NCBI GenBank assembly: GCA_029550965.1
Contig: JAKPGJ010000042.1
Location: 1 to 35,105 of the forward strand
DNA length: 35,105 nt
Direction: 5' to 3'
Source of the DNA: Bacillota bacterium
GTDB taxonomy: Bacteria > Bacillota > Clostridia > Oscillospirales > CAG-382
This document shows positions 7,019 to 15,443 of this stretch, one piece after another. Made by a program: the position numbers and the translations under genes. How positions within the stretch are numbered: the stretch's first letter is position 1; each line of letters opens with the position of its first letter. The notes under the pieces were generated by a model that was not told the DNA's origin, ran no database searches, and was given only the letters and a program-made list of their open reading frames with translations.

Positions 7019-8164
7019 TTACTGCAGCCATAAAGCGAATCCGACGAGCGCGAAGAGGAACCCGATATTATAAAGCGTGAAAAGCAGCATATATCTGCCC
7101 GCTTTGCCGGTTTTGCTCTTTACATACTCCTGATAGGTTATCAGGCTCGCGAGCGAAGCGACCAGCGTGCCGGCGCCGCCGACGTTGACGCCGATTAACA
7201 GTTCTCTGTAATTGTCTGAAAATTGCGAGAAGAGAATCGCGGTCGGCACGTTCGAGATGACCTGACAGGACAAAACGGTTGAAATCAGCGTGCTCTTTTC
7301 CAGCAGCGCGCCAAAGAAGTTTCTGACCCCTTCGATGCGCGCCATGTTCCCCGAAAAGATAAAGAAGCACACAAAGGTGAGCATCAGCGGGTAATCCACT
7401 TCGCGCAGCGCCTTTTTATCCAAAAAGAGAAGCGCCGCCGTAATGATTATGAACCCGACATAATACGAAACCGCGTTGAAAACCGCCGCAATCGCGAGCG
7501 CGAACAGTATGAGATAAACCGCCGTGCGCGCCGCCGGGAGTTTTTCGCTTTCCTCGGGGATGGTCAGCGGTTCCGGTTTTATAAACAGACAGCATAGCGT
7601 GATGAGCGCGACCGAGAGCAGAAAGTAGGGCAGCATGATGCGCATAAACTCGCCGGTCGGAATCGAATATTTCGAGTAAAGGTACAGATTCTGCGGATTG
7701 CCGAGCGGGGTGAGCATGCCGCCCAGATTGGCGGCGAAATTCTGCATGATGAAGGTAAACGCCGTGTATTTTTGCTTGCCGGTTTCGGTCAGCACGAAAT
7801 AGCTGAGCGGCAGAAACGCGATGAGCGCCATGTCGTTCGCGAACAGCATGGAGCCGACCAGCGTGATGTACACCAGCCCGATGACCGCCAGCCTCGTGTT
7901 GCGGAACAACGCGGCGATTTTCCGCGAAAGCACCTTAAAAAAACGGATGTTGCGCAGCGCGCTCACGACCGCGAGCACGCAGAACAGACAGTTAAGCGTT
8001 TTAAAATCAAAATATTCGATATATTCCTTGTCCGGCGGAACCAGCGCGGCCGAAACCGCGGCGGCAAGAAAGGAAATGACAAAAACAATGTTCTTCCGTA
8101 AAAAACCGTATATCCGAAAAGGCGTTCCCGCCCTCTCTTTTTTCAGACCAAATGCCGCCTGCAT
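7019..8164 (-). CDS. ArsB/CitM (SLC13-like) family permease
   Basis: The 381-residue integral membrane protein has about ten hydrophobic segments. The two re-entrant-like regions typical of the ion transporter superfamily are visible: FAANLGGMLTPLGNPQN around residue 133 and a related segment, SCQVISNVPTAILFS, in the second half. This motif pair occurs in ArsB, NhaD and citrate/dicarboxylate permeases. No arsR or arsC gene is nearby, so an arsenic role is not supported; an anion or dicarboxylate transporter is equally likely. ATG at 8164 has GAGG 7 bases upstream. It has its own promoter (8204-8232) and terminator (6981-7012), so it is probably monocistronic. Confidence 0.85.
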   Translation of the reverse strand: MQAAFGLKKERAGTPFRIYGFLRKNIVFVISFLAAAVSAALVPPDKEYIEYFDFKTLNCLFCVLAVVSALRNIRFFKVLSRKIAALFRNTRLAVIGLVYITLVGSMLFANDMALIAFLPLSYFVLTETGKQKYTAFTFIMQNFAANLGGMLTPLGNPQNLYLYSKYSIPTGEFMRIMLPYFLLSVALITLCCLFIKPEPLTIPEESEKLPAARTAVYLILFALAIAAVFNAVSYYVGFIIITAALLFLDKKALREVDYPLMLTFVCFFIFSGNMARIEGVRNFFGALLEKSTLISTVLSCQVISNVPTAILFSQFSDNYRELLIGVNVGGAGTLVASLASLITYQEYVKSKTGKAGRYMLLFTLYNIGFLFALVGFALWLQ

Positions 8165-8203
8165 GCAAAATCCTCTTTTATTATTTTAAATACACAGAAT
8201 GCA

Positions 8204-8232
8204 ATTATACGCCTGCGCGCGGCAAAAAGCAA
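8204..8232 (-). promoter_or_regulatory. Promoter of the permease gene
   Basis: On the minus strand TTGCTT (8232-8227) and a perfect TATAAT (8209-8204) are separated by 17 bases, about 40 bases before the ATG at 8164. Confidence 0.65.
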
Positions 8233-8265
8233 TAGGGATTTTTTGCGGTGTTTTCGGCAAAAAGA

Positions 8266-8303
8266 ACAAAAAAACAGCCGCTCTGCTTTTTTCGCAGAGC
8301 GGC
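8266..8303 (-). terminator. Intrinsic terminator after the HPr-like gene
   Basis: A 10-bp GC-rich perfect stem (8277-8286 with 8294-8303) has a 7-base loop. On the minus strand it is followed by TGTTTTTTTG, 14 bases after the HPr-like stop codon. The other side also carries a short T run, but no plus-strand gene ends here. Confidence 0.9.
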
Positions 8304-8317
8304 GCTTTTTGAATCAG

Positions 8318-8542
8318 TTACGCTTTGAATTTTTCGAGCTGTTTGAACAGTTCGGGGTCGTCACCGTGCGCAACCAGCTTGATCGGCTCAAGCAGGTTCA
8401 GGCTGAAAATGCCCATCAGGCTTTTCGCGTCGACGACATAGCGTCCGGAGACGAGGTCGATATTAAAAGGATACTTCTCGACAATGCTGGTGAAATCCTT
8501 TATGTCCTGAATCGTCGCTAACTTAATCATCATTTCTTTCAT
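8318..8542 (-). CDS. HPr-like protein lacking the active-site histidine (Crh-like)
   Basis: The 74-residue product aligns with HPr of the phosphotransferase system along most of its length. The region around regulatory Ser46 is well kept: DAKSLMGIFSLN, with the serine at residue 41. The N-terminal I-H-A-R-P motif with the phosphorylated His15 is absent; TIQDIKD stands there and threonine 10 aligns with the histidine. It therefore cannot carry phosphate from Enzyme I to sugar permeases, but could still be a substrate of HPr kinase, as Crh is. The gene starts 36 bases after the stop codon of the DUF4430 lipoprotein with no promoter of its own, so the two are probably cotranscribed. The start codon has AAAGGA about 11 bases upstream; the in-frame ATGs at codons 4 and 5 are less likely. 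Confidence 0.85.
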   Translation of the reverse strand: MKEMMIKLATIQDIKDFTSIVEKYPFNIDLVSGRYVVDAKSLMGIFSLNLLEPIKLVAHGDDPELFKQLEKFKA

Positions 8543-8578
8543 GCTGCGTTCATTCCTTTCTTAATGCGGAACGCTTCT

Positions 8579-9016
8579 TTAGCTTTGAGAAGGTTCCCAA
8601 ATTGCGTATATGAATATTACGGTATCTCCGTCTTTAATCGTAAAATCTTTCCATTTGCCTCTTACGTCTTCGTCGTTAACCTTAGCGACCCACTCATAGT
8701 AAATGCTTTTTCCTTCTTTGTCTTCTTCTTTATTCTCTTTGCCGCTAATGGACTTTATCACGCTGTTGCCGTCTTCGTCCTGCTCGTATTCGATGGCTAC
8801 CTTCTGAGAATTGTCAAGCGCGGTTATTACGGACTCAACGCTCGGATTTTTTCCCTGAACCTCAATGCTCTCTTCAAACAATGTCTCGTCGTAACTGCCG
8901 TCGTATCCCTGGTCAATAACGATTTTGACATTTACGTTCGTTTTTTTAGCAGCGCATGAAGTAAACACGGTTGCGGCCGCAAACGCTGCCAAAATAATAC
9001 AAAGTAATCTTTTCAT
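8579..9016 (-). CDS. DUF4430-type lipoprotein
   Basis: The 145-residue product has a lipoprotein signal (MKRLL...VFTSC) and one domain with the pattern of DUF4430, the fold related to the C-terminal part of transcobalamin. It reads SVESVITAL, then YEQDEDGNSVIKSISG, then YYEWVAKVNDEDV, and ends KDGDTVIFIYA. In this family the domain sits in surface proteins and in some cases relates to cobamide binding; no cobalamin genes are near, so the ligand is unknown. ATG at 9016 has GGGAGG about 7 bases upstream; the frame is open for 29 further codons, but those overlap the promoter at 9075-9103. It probably heads an operon with the HPr-like gene. Confidence 0.8.
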   Translation of the reverse strand: MKRLLCIILAAFAAATVFTSCAAKKTNVNVKIVIDQGYDGSYDETLFEESIEVQGKNPSVESVITALDNSQKVAIEYEQDEDGNSVIKSISGKENKEEDKEGKSIYYEWVAKVNDEDVRGKWKDFTIKDGDTVIFIYAIWEPSQS

Positions 9017-9074
9017 ACATGAACCTCCCTGGTAACTAAGATACCGCAATCTCATTCGAATAATGCATAAGCCT

Positions 9075-9103
9075 ATTATATCGTTCGTTTTTTGAAAAGT
9101 CAA
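9075..9103 (-). promoter_or_regulatory. Sigma-A promoter of the DUF4430 lipoprotein and HPr-like genes
   Basis: On the minus strand TTGACT (9103-9098) and a perfect TATAAT (9080-9075) are separated by 17 bases. It is divergent from the plus-strand promoter at 9174-9202, with about 70 bases between the two -35 boxes. Confidence 0.8.
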
Positions 9104-9173
9104 GGAAAAATTGGGGGTTTATTGGTGATATCTGAAAAGAACGCTTTTTATAATAATAAAATTTTATTTCGTA

Positions 9174-9202
9174 TTGCACAGTTCACGGAAATAATGTATA
9201 AT
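9174..9202 (+). promoter_or_regulatory. Sigma-A promoter of the DUF4855 lipoprotein operon
   Basis: TTGCAC (9174-9179) and a perfect TATAAT (9197-9202) are separated by 17 bases, 46 bases before the ATG at 9249. Confidence 0.8.
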
Positions 9203-9248
9203 ACATTAAATATTATCAAATCAATAGGAAAGGAATCAATAATCCCAC

Positions 9249-11825
9249 ATGAAAAAGAACAGAATCCTCTGTCTCTTGCTGTCTGCGGTTCTGCTTTCGG
9301 CCGCGCTGACCTCGTGTAAAGGCGAGCAGTCCGGCGACGTTTCGGAAGACATTTCTGAAGACAGCTCCGAAACAGTATCTGTTGACCCGACCGACTACGC
9401 GCTGATCAAAGCGAAAATCGACTCCCTTTACACCGGCGAAGTCAACAGAAACCTTGCGAAAAACCTGATTACCAAGGGCAAGAATTATACCTGCTCGATA
9501 GCGGCACATCAGACCTACCCGGACAAGGCCTTCTATCTGACGGACGGTATTTTTGCCTCCAGCCATTATAGAGGAGAAAGCGAGAAGCCGTATTACGCCG
9601 GATTTAACGGGATTGCGAAACTTGAGGTGGTTGTAGACCTCGGCTCCGAATACACCAACATCGCCGAGCTCGGCGTAAGCATGTGCATCAATAAGTCGTA
9701 CGGTATTTCGATCGCCAAAACCGTAGAGTTTTATGTTTCGTCCGACGACGGCGAATACACGCTGGTCGGGACAGTCCTGGCGCCGAAAACCGTGCCTGAC
9801 GAGGGGCTGTACGACTTTACCCTCAGCCTGCAGGGCACCATTAAAGCTTCCAAAATAAAAGCAGTAATCAAGAATCCTTTGTCGTCATGGATATTCCTTG
9901 ACGAAGTATACGCGTACAGCTATGAAGGAGAAAAAGGAGACACGGATATGATAGACGAAACGAACAGCTACTACGGCGGCGCGGTGAAGATTCCGGAAAT
10001 CACCGAACCCACCTACTGGAGCGAAAGCGAACCGGATTATAACCAGAAAATCAATCTGCTTTCCAAACTTACCTATCAAATAAGGTCGGACGACACGATT
10101 GACGGCACTTACGCGACCACGCATTACAACAGCACCTTAGACAACCGCGCGCTTACCGACGGCGCACTTTCCGCCAGCGCGACATACAGCGCGTCGCAGT
10201 GGTTCCGTTTCACGAGAGGTTTGGGCAGAAGCATCTATTTTGACCTCAAAAACACCAGCGCGGTTTCCGGCTATTCCTTTGGGTTCTTAAAAGAGGATTC
10301 GACCGGCGTAAGGCTGCCCGATTACGTCGCCGTTTATGCGTCCGAAAACGGAAACGACTGGATGGAAATAGCGCGAATCTCCAATATCGCTTCGAATAAA
10401 GCAAGCGATATTGTCCGCGTAACCGGCAACTTCAAAGAAACCTACCGCGCAAGATTTATCAAGATATACATCCCGGTCGCTACGCACGTCTACGTGGATG
10501 AGCTGGAGATTCTCGGCACAAAGAAGGTCGGCAACGCCAAAGCGCTCACGCCCAACACTTCGGAAGACAAACAGTATCCGAACAAATACGCTTCCCCCGA
10601 GGAGTTCGGCAACATTCACGACGTGCTGCTCTCCTATGTTTCGCCGGATATCAACCGAATCACCAAAGAGCATTATCTGCCCTATGTCGCCTATATCGAG
10701 GACGGTCAGATCAAAGACACGTTGTTTGACGCTTATCTCTACCTGCCCTATGTCAAATACCTCTATGACGGCGGAAAAAAGAAGCCGCTTACCAAAGCCG
10801 AATGGCAGAAGTATATCGACTATCAGTTCGAAGCGGGCATCAATTTAGACGCGCTGGACGCCGCGGTTGCCGAAACCAAAGCCGCGCTGGGTCTTAGCGA
10901 CTACAAAGCAGGCGTTTTCTTCTCCATTCTGTATCCCGTTTCTTCGCAGACCGCTTTCGGCGAAGTAAACGGCAGAAACCTTGACTTCTCGAAGCTCGAG
11001 GACAGAAAAGCCGGCGTCAAATGGCTGATCGACGAGCAGGTCAGAAAGTTCAAGGAGAAAGGCTACCAGAACCTCGAGCTGAAAGGCTTCTACTGGTTCA
11101 CCGAGGAAATCGATTTCGGCGACCAGGGACTGCTCGACCTGCTCCGCTACACCACCGACTACGTCCGCCAGCTGAAGTACTTCACGTTCTGGATACCCTA
11201 CTGGCAGGCGAGCGGCTACAACAGATGGCAGGAGATCGGATTTGACCTCGCCTGCTACCAGCCCAACTACGCGTTCAATTACACGATTCCCGAAAAAAGG
11301 CTGTATGACGCCGCGAAAGCAGCCAAGATGCTCGGCATGTGCATCGAGCTGGAAATAGAGGGCATTTCCCATACCGCGGTAGACAGGCTCAAGACCTATT
11401 ACAGGGTCGGCGCCGAAACCGGCTATATGACCGAAGCGATCCATATGTATTACCAGAGCGGTATGCCCGGCTCTATCTACAACGCGTATAAGTCAACCGA
11501 CCCGTACGTTCACTCGCTTTACAAAGACACCTACCTCTTTATCAAAGGCAAGTTTAAAGCGGAGGTAACGGCGCCGCAGAGCCAGTCCCTTGAATGCAAA
11601 GCGTCGGAATCCGTGAGCGGCACGGTCGCGGTTAACACGGACAGCGTCATCAAATCCTATACGATTACAACGGCGCCGAAATACGGTTCGGTTCAGCTGA
11701 ACGCCGACGGTACGTTCGAATACATCCCCGTCAAGGGCATCACCTGCGAAGATTATTTCGAGGTTGCCGTAGATTACGGCTACGCAGTCAGCGAGTCCGC
11801 AAAAATTTCGATCAGCGTCAGGTAG
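9249..11825 (+). CDS. Large lipoprotein with discoidin-like domains and a DUF4855-type domain
   Basis: The 858-residue product has a lipoprotein signal with the lipid-accepting Cys23 (ALTSC) and an acidic Ser-rich linker. Two discoidin/F5-8C-like beta domains follow (about 60-225 and 280-430), each with a V-x-FYVSSDDG- or VAVYASENG-type strand. Residues about 455-765 resemble DUF4855, a putative TIM-barrel glycosidase-like domain (LLSYVSPDIN, then GFYWFTEEID, then FTFWIPYWQASGYNRW, then GMCIELEIEG). The C-terminus is an Ig/cadherin-like domain with the pattern GSVQLNADGTFEYIP. A surface-anchored glycan-binding or glycan-degrading role is likely but unproven. The upstream AGGA lies 14 bases from the ATG, a rather long spacing. 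It heads an operon with the YerC-type regulator and a methyltransferase. Confidence 0.85.
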   Translation: MKKNRILCLLLSAVLLSAALTSCKGEQSGDVSEDISEDSSETVSVDPTDYALIKAKIDSLYTGEVNRNLAKNLITKGKNYTCSIAAHQTYPDKAFYLTDGIFASSHYRGESEKPYYAGFNGIAKLEVVVDLGSEYTNIAELGVSMCINKSYGISIAKTVEFYVSSDDGEYTLVGTVLAPKTVPDEGLYDFTLSLQGTIKASKIKAVIKNPLSSWIFLDEVYAYSYEGEKGDTDMIDETNSYYGGAVKIPEITEPTYWSESEPDYNQKINLLSKLTYQIRSDDTIDGTYATTHYNSTLDNRALTDGALSASATYSASQWFRFTRGLGRSIYFDLKNTSAVSGYSFGFLKEDSTGVRLPDYVAVYASENGNDWMEIARISNIASNKASDIVRVTGNFKETYRARFIKIYIPVATHVYVDELEILGTKKVGNAKALTPNTSEDKQYPNKYASPEEFGNIHDVLLSYVSPDINRITKEHYLPYVAYIEDGQIKDTLFDAYLYLPYVKYLYDGGKKKPLTKAEWQKYIDYQFEAGINLDALDAAVAETKAALGLSDYKAGVFFSILYPVSSQTAFGEVNGRNLDFSKLEDRKAGVKWLIDEQVRKFKEKGYQNLELKGFYWFTEEIDFGDQGLLDLLRYTTDYVRQLKYFTFWIPYWQASGYNRWQEIGFDLACYQPNYAFNYTIPEKRLYDAAKAAKMLGMCIELEIEGISHTAVDRLKTYYRVGAETGYMTEAIHMYYQSGMPGSIYNAYKSTDPYVHSLYKDTYLFIKGKFKAEVTAPQSQSLECKASESVSGTVAVNTDSVIKSYTITTAPKYGSVQLNADGTFEYIPVKGITCEDYFEVAVDYGYAVSESAKISISVR

Positions 11826-11846
11826 CAGATTTCAGAAGTGGAAAGG

Positions 11847-12146
11847 ATGATCTTGAAGGTGATTGAGAAGATTAAGAACGAACAAACCGAGAAATTATGC
11901 AAAGCATTCGTCTCCATCAAAACCGTCGAGGAATGCTACCGCTTTCTGGACGATTTATGCACGCTTTCCGAAATCACCGAAATGAGCAAGCGGCTGACCG
12001 CAGCCGAAATGCTCAGAGAGGGCACGACCTACAATGAAATCGCTGAAAAAACAGGTCTTTCCACTGCGACGATCACGCGCGTAAACCGTTCGCTGCGCTA
12101 TGGAAGCGACGGGTACAATATGGTGCTCGACCGGATTCAGAGATGA
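11847..12146 (+). CDS. YerC/YecD family TrpR-related DNA-binding protein
   Basis: The product of about 100 residues matches the Bacillus YerC/YecD family almost end to end: VEECYRFLDDLCTLSEITEMSKRL, then the helix-turn-helix TYNEIAEKTGLSTATITRVNRSL, then GYNMVLDRI. The fold is that of the Trp repressor, but the ligand and targets of this family are not established. The start is ambiguous: an in-frame GTG (11838), this ATG (11847) and a TTG (11853) all lie close. Only the TTG is at good distance (5 bases) from AAAGGA at 11842-11847. The gene lies just after the DUF4855 lipoprotein and overlaps the methyltransferase by ATGA, so all three are probably cotranscribed. Confidence 0.9.
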   Translation: MILKVIEKIKNEQTEKLCKAFVSIKTVEECYRFLDDLCTLSEITEMSKRLTAAEMLREGTTYNEIAEKTGLSTATITRVNRSLRYGSDGYNMVLDRIQR

Positions 12147-12880
12147 GCGCGTTCGACGTAACCGCTCGCCTGTACGACCAGATAAACGGGGACCAGTACG
12201 CGCCCTACGCGGCTTTTCTCAAGCAGTGTTTCCGCTGCGCGCGGATACCGGTCAGAGAAGTGCTTGATTTGGGCTGCGGAACCGGCGGCATCACCGTTTT
12301 GCTTGCGGAAAGCGGTTTCGACATGGTCGCGGTCGATATTTCGCCCGAGATGCTTTCCGTAGCGAAGGACCGAAAAGGGAGCGAAAACATCCTGTATGTA
12401 TGCCAGGATATGCGCGCGCTGGACCTTTACGGAACCGTACAGGCGGCATATTCCTCGTTCGACTGTCTGAATTACTTAAAAAAGACCGCCGAACTGGACA
12501 AGGTTTTCTCTTTGCTGCGCAATTACATCGAGACCGGCGGCGTGCTTGTCTTTGACGTAAACACGCTTTACCGATATCAGACCGTCTTTGCGGACAACAG
12601 CTATGTGTACGAATTCGGCGACGATATGCTCGTCTGGCAGAACCATTATTCTCCGGCGAACCGGACGTGCGGCTTTTACCTGACCTATTTTCAAAAGTCC
12701 GACGACGAAACGTACGCGCGCTACGACGAGGCGCAGAAGCAACGATACTTTCCGCAGAAAACCATTCTTTCTCTTTTGAAAAAGAACCGTTTTTCCGTGG
12801 AAGGCGTGTTCGGTTCGACGGATTTTGCGCCGCTTTTGGAAACAAGCGAAAAAGCGTATTATGTTGCGGTCGCAATATAA
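12143..12880 (+). CDS. Class I SAM-dependent methyltransferase
   Basis: The 245-residue product has the Rossmann-fold methyltransferase layout: motif I VLDLGCGTGG at residues 40-49, the acidic end of the second strand at VAVDISPEM, and a motif II/III region around CQDMRALDL and SSFDCLNYL. The N-terminal YDQINGDQYAPYAAFL segment is typical of small Firmicute methyltransferases next to yerC-like or RNA-related genes, but its substrate is unknown. The start overlaps the stop codon of the YerC-type gene (ATGA), suggesting translational coupling. A UUCG-loop terminator follows 5 bases after the stop. Confidence 0.9.
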   Translation: MSAFDVTARLYDQINGDQYAPYAAFLKQCFRCARIPVREVLDLGCGTGGITVLLAESGFDMVAVDISPEMLSVAKDRKGSENILYVCQDMRALDLYGTVQAAYSSFDCLNYLKKTAELDKVFSLLRNYIETGGVLVFDVNTLYRYQTVFADNSYVYEFGDDMLVWQNHYSPANRTCGFYLTYFQKSDDETYARYDEAQKQRYFPQKTILSLLKKNRFSVEGVFGSTDFAPLLETSEKAYYVAVAI

Positions 12881-12885
12881 ATAGA

Positions 12886-12918
12886 AGAGCAGCCCTTCGG
12901 GGCTGCTCTGTTTGTTTT
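12886..12918 (+). terminator. Intrinsic terminator with a UUCG tetraloop
   Basis: A 10-bp perfect stem (12886-12895 with 12900-12909) closes the extra-stable tetraloop C(UUCG)G and is followed by TGTTTGTTTT on the plus strand. It lies between converging genes. On the minus strand it is followed by a weaker U-rich stretch, so it may stop transcription from both sides. Confidence 0.9.
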
Positions 12919-12922
12919 CCGT

Positions 12923-13524
12923 TTATTTACCGTATTCCGTGAAAGCCGAAAGAAGCGCGTCCTTTTTATCCGTCGTGTCGCTTGTGAAGGTGATAATAAA
13001 GGAAACGACTCTGCCGTCCTGAATTCTTATGTAGTATTCCTGCGTCATGGATATAGAAGCATAGGTCGCGGTAGCCGACAGCGTAGCGTATTCCTGACCC
13101 GCGATGGTCGCGCTGCCTTTTCCGGTGGTCACTTCGTATTGTATGGTTTTGATGCCGGCGAGCTGCTGTTTCAAAGTCTCGATAACTTCTCCGCCGTCAT
13201 TCTTGACTGCAGTTTCTCCGTCATCAAAATCACGTTCGGATTTCGGTCTCCATAATACGCGTACATTTCAATCACCGAGTTGTCAACCGCGGCGTCAACA
13301 TTCAAAGATTCCGACTTCAGAAGCTGCGTGCTCTGGTTGATTGTGCTTTTCATCTCTTCTTCTGTCGCCAGTTTGACTCCTTCCGGGGCCGTGAATTTCA
13401 GATTGAGAAACTCGCTCTCATAGGTCGTGCTTGTCAATATGCCTTTTTGATACGCTTTTTCCTGACAGGATGCCATGCTCAAAATTAGGAAAACAAGCAA
13501 GAAGAACGCCACTGTCTTTTTCAT
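12923..13524 (-). pseudogene. Lipoprotein gene split by a frameshift
   Basis: The first part (13524-13171) encodes a lipoprotein signal (ILSMASC) and a domain starting YESEFLNLKFTAPEGVKLAT. It ends in a poor-looking tail after NPNVILMTEKL. The second part (to 12923) continues in another frame as TAVKNDGGEVIETLKQQLAG and runs to a natural C-terminus, ending TEYGK. Adding one base near the AAA at 13213-13215 would join them into a protein of about 200 residues reading MTEKTAVKNDGGEV. This looks like loss of one A from a short run, either a true mutation or a sequencing or assembly error. The strand pattern FTAPEGxxLAT is common in small secreted clostridial lipoproteins of unknown role. The gene follows the U32 peptidase gene by 17 bases; AGGAG lies 7 bases before the ATG. 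Confidence 0.75.
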
Positions 13525-13541
13525 GCAAAAACTCCTTTTTT

Positions 13542-15314
13542 TTACTTATAATACCCTCTTGTGTAAGGGAAGGGCGCGGGGGCTTTCGCAAAGCACAGCG
13601 AAATCAGGTTGTCAAACTCCTTTTCGTCTTGTATTTCGTCGGTGAACAGAAGCGTGTAAAGTCCGACGCCGCATTTTTTCAGCTCGCCGATTTTATCGGC
13701 AAGGTAAATCGGCACCGAGTTGTAAATGATGATGCGGTGCTTATACTCTCGTTTGATCGGGAACTCCGCTTTCGTGCGGTCAACCAGAACCCCGCCGCAG
13801 TTTTCGCCGCAGGCTTCGCCAAGGTTCTGAATTATGCAGTTTTCGGTCTGCATCAAAGGAAGCCGCCCGTAAACGATATATTCCTCCGCGCAGCCGGCAA
13901 TCGAAAGGTTCTTCGGATTGGCTTCGGGCGATAGGAGGATAGAGGAAAAGGACAGCCGCTCCAATAACGCCATGGTTCTTGAATTGGTAACGTTCAGGGA
14001 ATAATCGCCGTGCGTATAAAAGTCCTTGCACAAATCAAGGTGCGCGATGTTGGAAACAGTGGCTTGTCTGACGCCCGCATTTTTCGCGTAGTCGAGCAGA
14101 CGCTTTACGTCCGGCGCGTCGCTGTCGAAGATGGTTCTCGGCAGGATGACGCTGATTTTGTCGGCGTATTCCGTTATGTCGCCGAGCCGCCGAATGTCCC
14201 ACAGCGGAAGGTCGATGCGGGCGGCAGAATCGTAATACTTTTTTATCATCCTGCTGTCCGGACAGCGGCTCTCGAAGCGGAAAACAAATCCTTTCTGCTT
14301 TGACGGCGGTATGATTCTGTCCGGGTTTTTCTCCGGCAGGATTAGCGGCAGGGCCTCCGGCTGTTTATAAGGCGCGTTTCTGCGCGGCAGCGGAAGTTTT
14401 TCGATATTGACGCTTTTGGAAAGCTGTTTGTCGCTCTCCCTGCGGATGCCGAACATAGAAGGTCCGGTTTTTCCGGTAAAGTAGCCGTCGGTAAAGCCGC
14501 TCCGTGAAAAGACGTTGCGCAAAGCCTGCAACTCCGCTTCGGTCGCTTTGCGGTTCTCGTCGATCAGCCTGCGGTAGATTCTCGTGACCTCGTACACATA
14601 GTCCGGGCTTTTCATTCTGCCCTCGATTTTCAAAGCGGCAACGCCCATCGCCGCAAGCTCCGGAATATGCTCGGCAAGGCAGAGGTCTTTGAGCGACAGC
14701 GGGTACTCGTTTTTTCCGCTGTAGCGCATCCTGCAGGGCTGCGCGCATTCGCCGCGGTTGCCGCTTCTTTTCCCGATCATCGAGGACATCAGGCAGCCGC
14801 CGCTCATGCTTACGCACAATGCGCCGTGGACAAAGACCTCGCACTCTATCCCGCTGTCGCAGAGCGCTTTTATATCCTTCGCCGTCGCTTCCCGCGCCAT
14901 CACAACGCGGGAAAAGCCGAGGTTTTTAAGCAGTTCAACCGCGCCGGCAGAGTGCTGCTGCATTTGGGTGCTCGCGTGCAGCACAATGTCCGGAAACGCC
15001 TGCTTTAAAAAAACCGCGAGCCCGAGGTCCTGCACGATGTACGCGCCGGGACGAACGTTCTCCTCCAAAAATGTCACATATTCCTTTATTTCCTGAAACT
15101 CTCTGTCAAACGCAAGCGTGTTGAGCGTGATTAAAAGCCTTACGTTTTTTTCTCTGCACAGCCGTCCGGCGGCGATTAATTCTTTGCGGTCAAAATTCTT
15201 TGCGTTGATGCGGGCGTTGAAGTTCCTGCCCCCGAGATAAACCTCGTCCGCCCCGGCGGCGACGGCGGCGCGCAGCGCTTCGGGACTGCCCGCCGGCGAG
15301 AGAAGAAACGGCAT
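13542..15314 (-). CDS. U32 family peptidase (RlhA/TrhP-like)
   Basis: The 590-residue product starts with the family's LLSPAGSPEALRAAVAAGADEVYLGG and contains the U32 signature EVFVHGALCVSMSGGCLMSS (about residues 158-177). Conserved cysteines follow in RGECAQPCR, then KIEGRMKSPDYV. Members once called collagenases include RNA hydroxylation factors (RlhA for 23S rRNA, TrhO/TrhP-type for tRNA) that use an iron-sulfur cluster; the four-cysteine pattern here fits that group. Which RNA is modified cannot be told. It is shorter than versions with a C-terminal DUF3656 domain. A consensus promoter lies at 15373-15401 and AAGGATGG precedes the ATG. The frameshifted lipoprotein gene follows at 17 bases. 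Confidence 0.92.
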   Translation of the reverse strand: MPFLLSPAGSPEALRAAVAAGADEVYLGGRNFNARINAKNFDRKELIAAGRLCREKNVRLLITLNTLAFDREFQEIKEYVTFLEENVRPGAYIVQDLGLAVFLKQAFPDIVLHASTQMQQHSAGAVELLKNLGFSRVVMAREATAKDIKALCDSGIECEVFVHGALCVSMSGGCLMSSMIGKRSGNRGECAQPCRMRYSGKNEYPLSLKDLCLAEHIPELAAMGVAALKIEGRMKSPDYVYEVTRIYRRLIDENRKATEAELQALRNVFSRSGFTDGYFTGKTGPSMFGIRRESDKQLSKSVNIEKLPLPRRNAPYKQPEALPLILPEKNPDRIIPPSKQKGFVFRFESRCPDSRMIKKYYDSAARIDLPLWDIRRLGDITEYADKISVILPRTIFDSDAPDVKRLLDYAKNAGVRQATVSNIAHLDLCKDFYTHGDYSLNVTNSRTMALLERLSFSSILLSPEANPKNLSIAGCAEEYIVYGRLPLMQTENCIIQNLGEACGENCGGVLVDRTKAEFPIKREYKHRIIIYNSVPIYLADKIGELKKCGVGLYTLLFTDEIQDEKEFDNLISLCFAKAPAPFPYTRGYYK

Positions 15315-15372
15315 TGATATCCATCCTTTTTGGTTTACAATTTATATGGACCTGATTTATGTCTTTAAAAAC

Positions 15373-15401
15373 ATAGTATAATATTTTTAGAATAAAGTCA
15401 A
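15373..15401 (-). promoter_or_regulatory. Sigma-A promoter of the U32 peptidase gene
   Basis: On the minus strand TTGACT (15401-15396) and TACTAT (15378-15373) are separated by 17 bases, about 58 bases before the ATG at 15314. Confidence 0.75.
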
Positions 15402-15443
15402 CCGATTCAATATACGCCTGATTGGGAAATTTGCATATATTTT

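Noticed and set aside
7019-8164. Arsenite efflux pump assignment
   Set aside because: The fold fits ArsB/CitM, but no ars genes or regulator are nearby, so a specific substrate is not claimed.
13190-13250. Programmed -1 frameshifting in the lipoprotein gene
   Set aside because: No X-XXY-YYZ slippery heptamer and no strong downstream structure; loss of one A is simpler.
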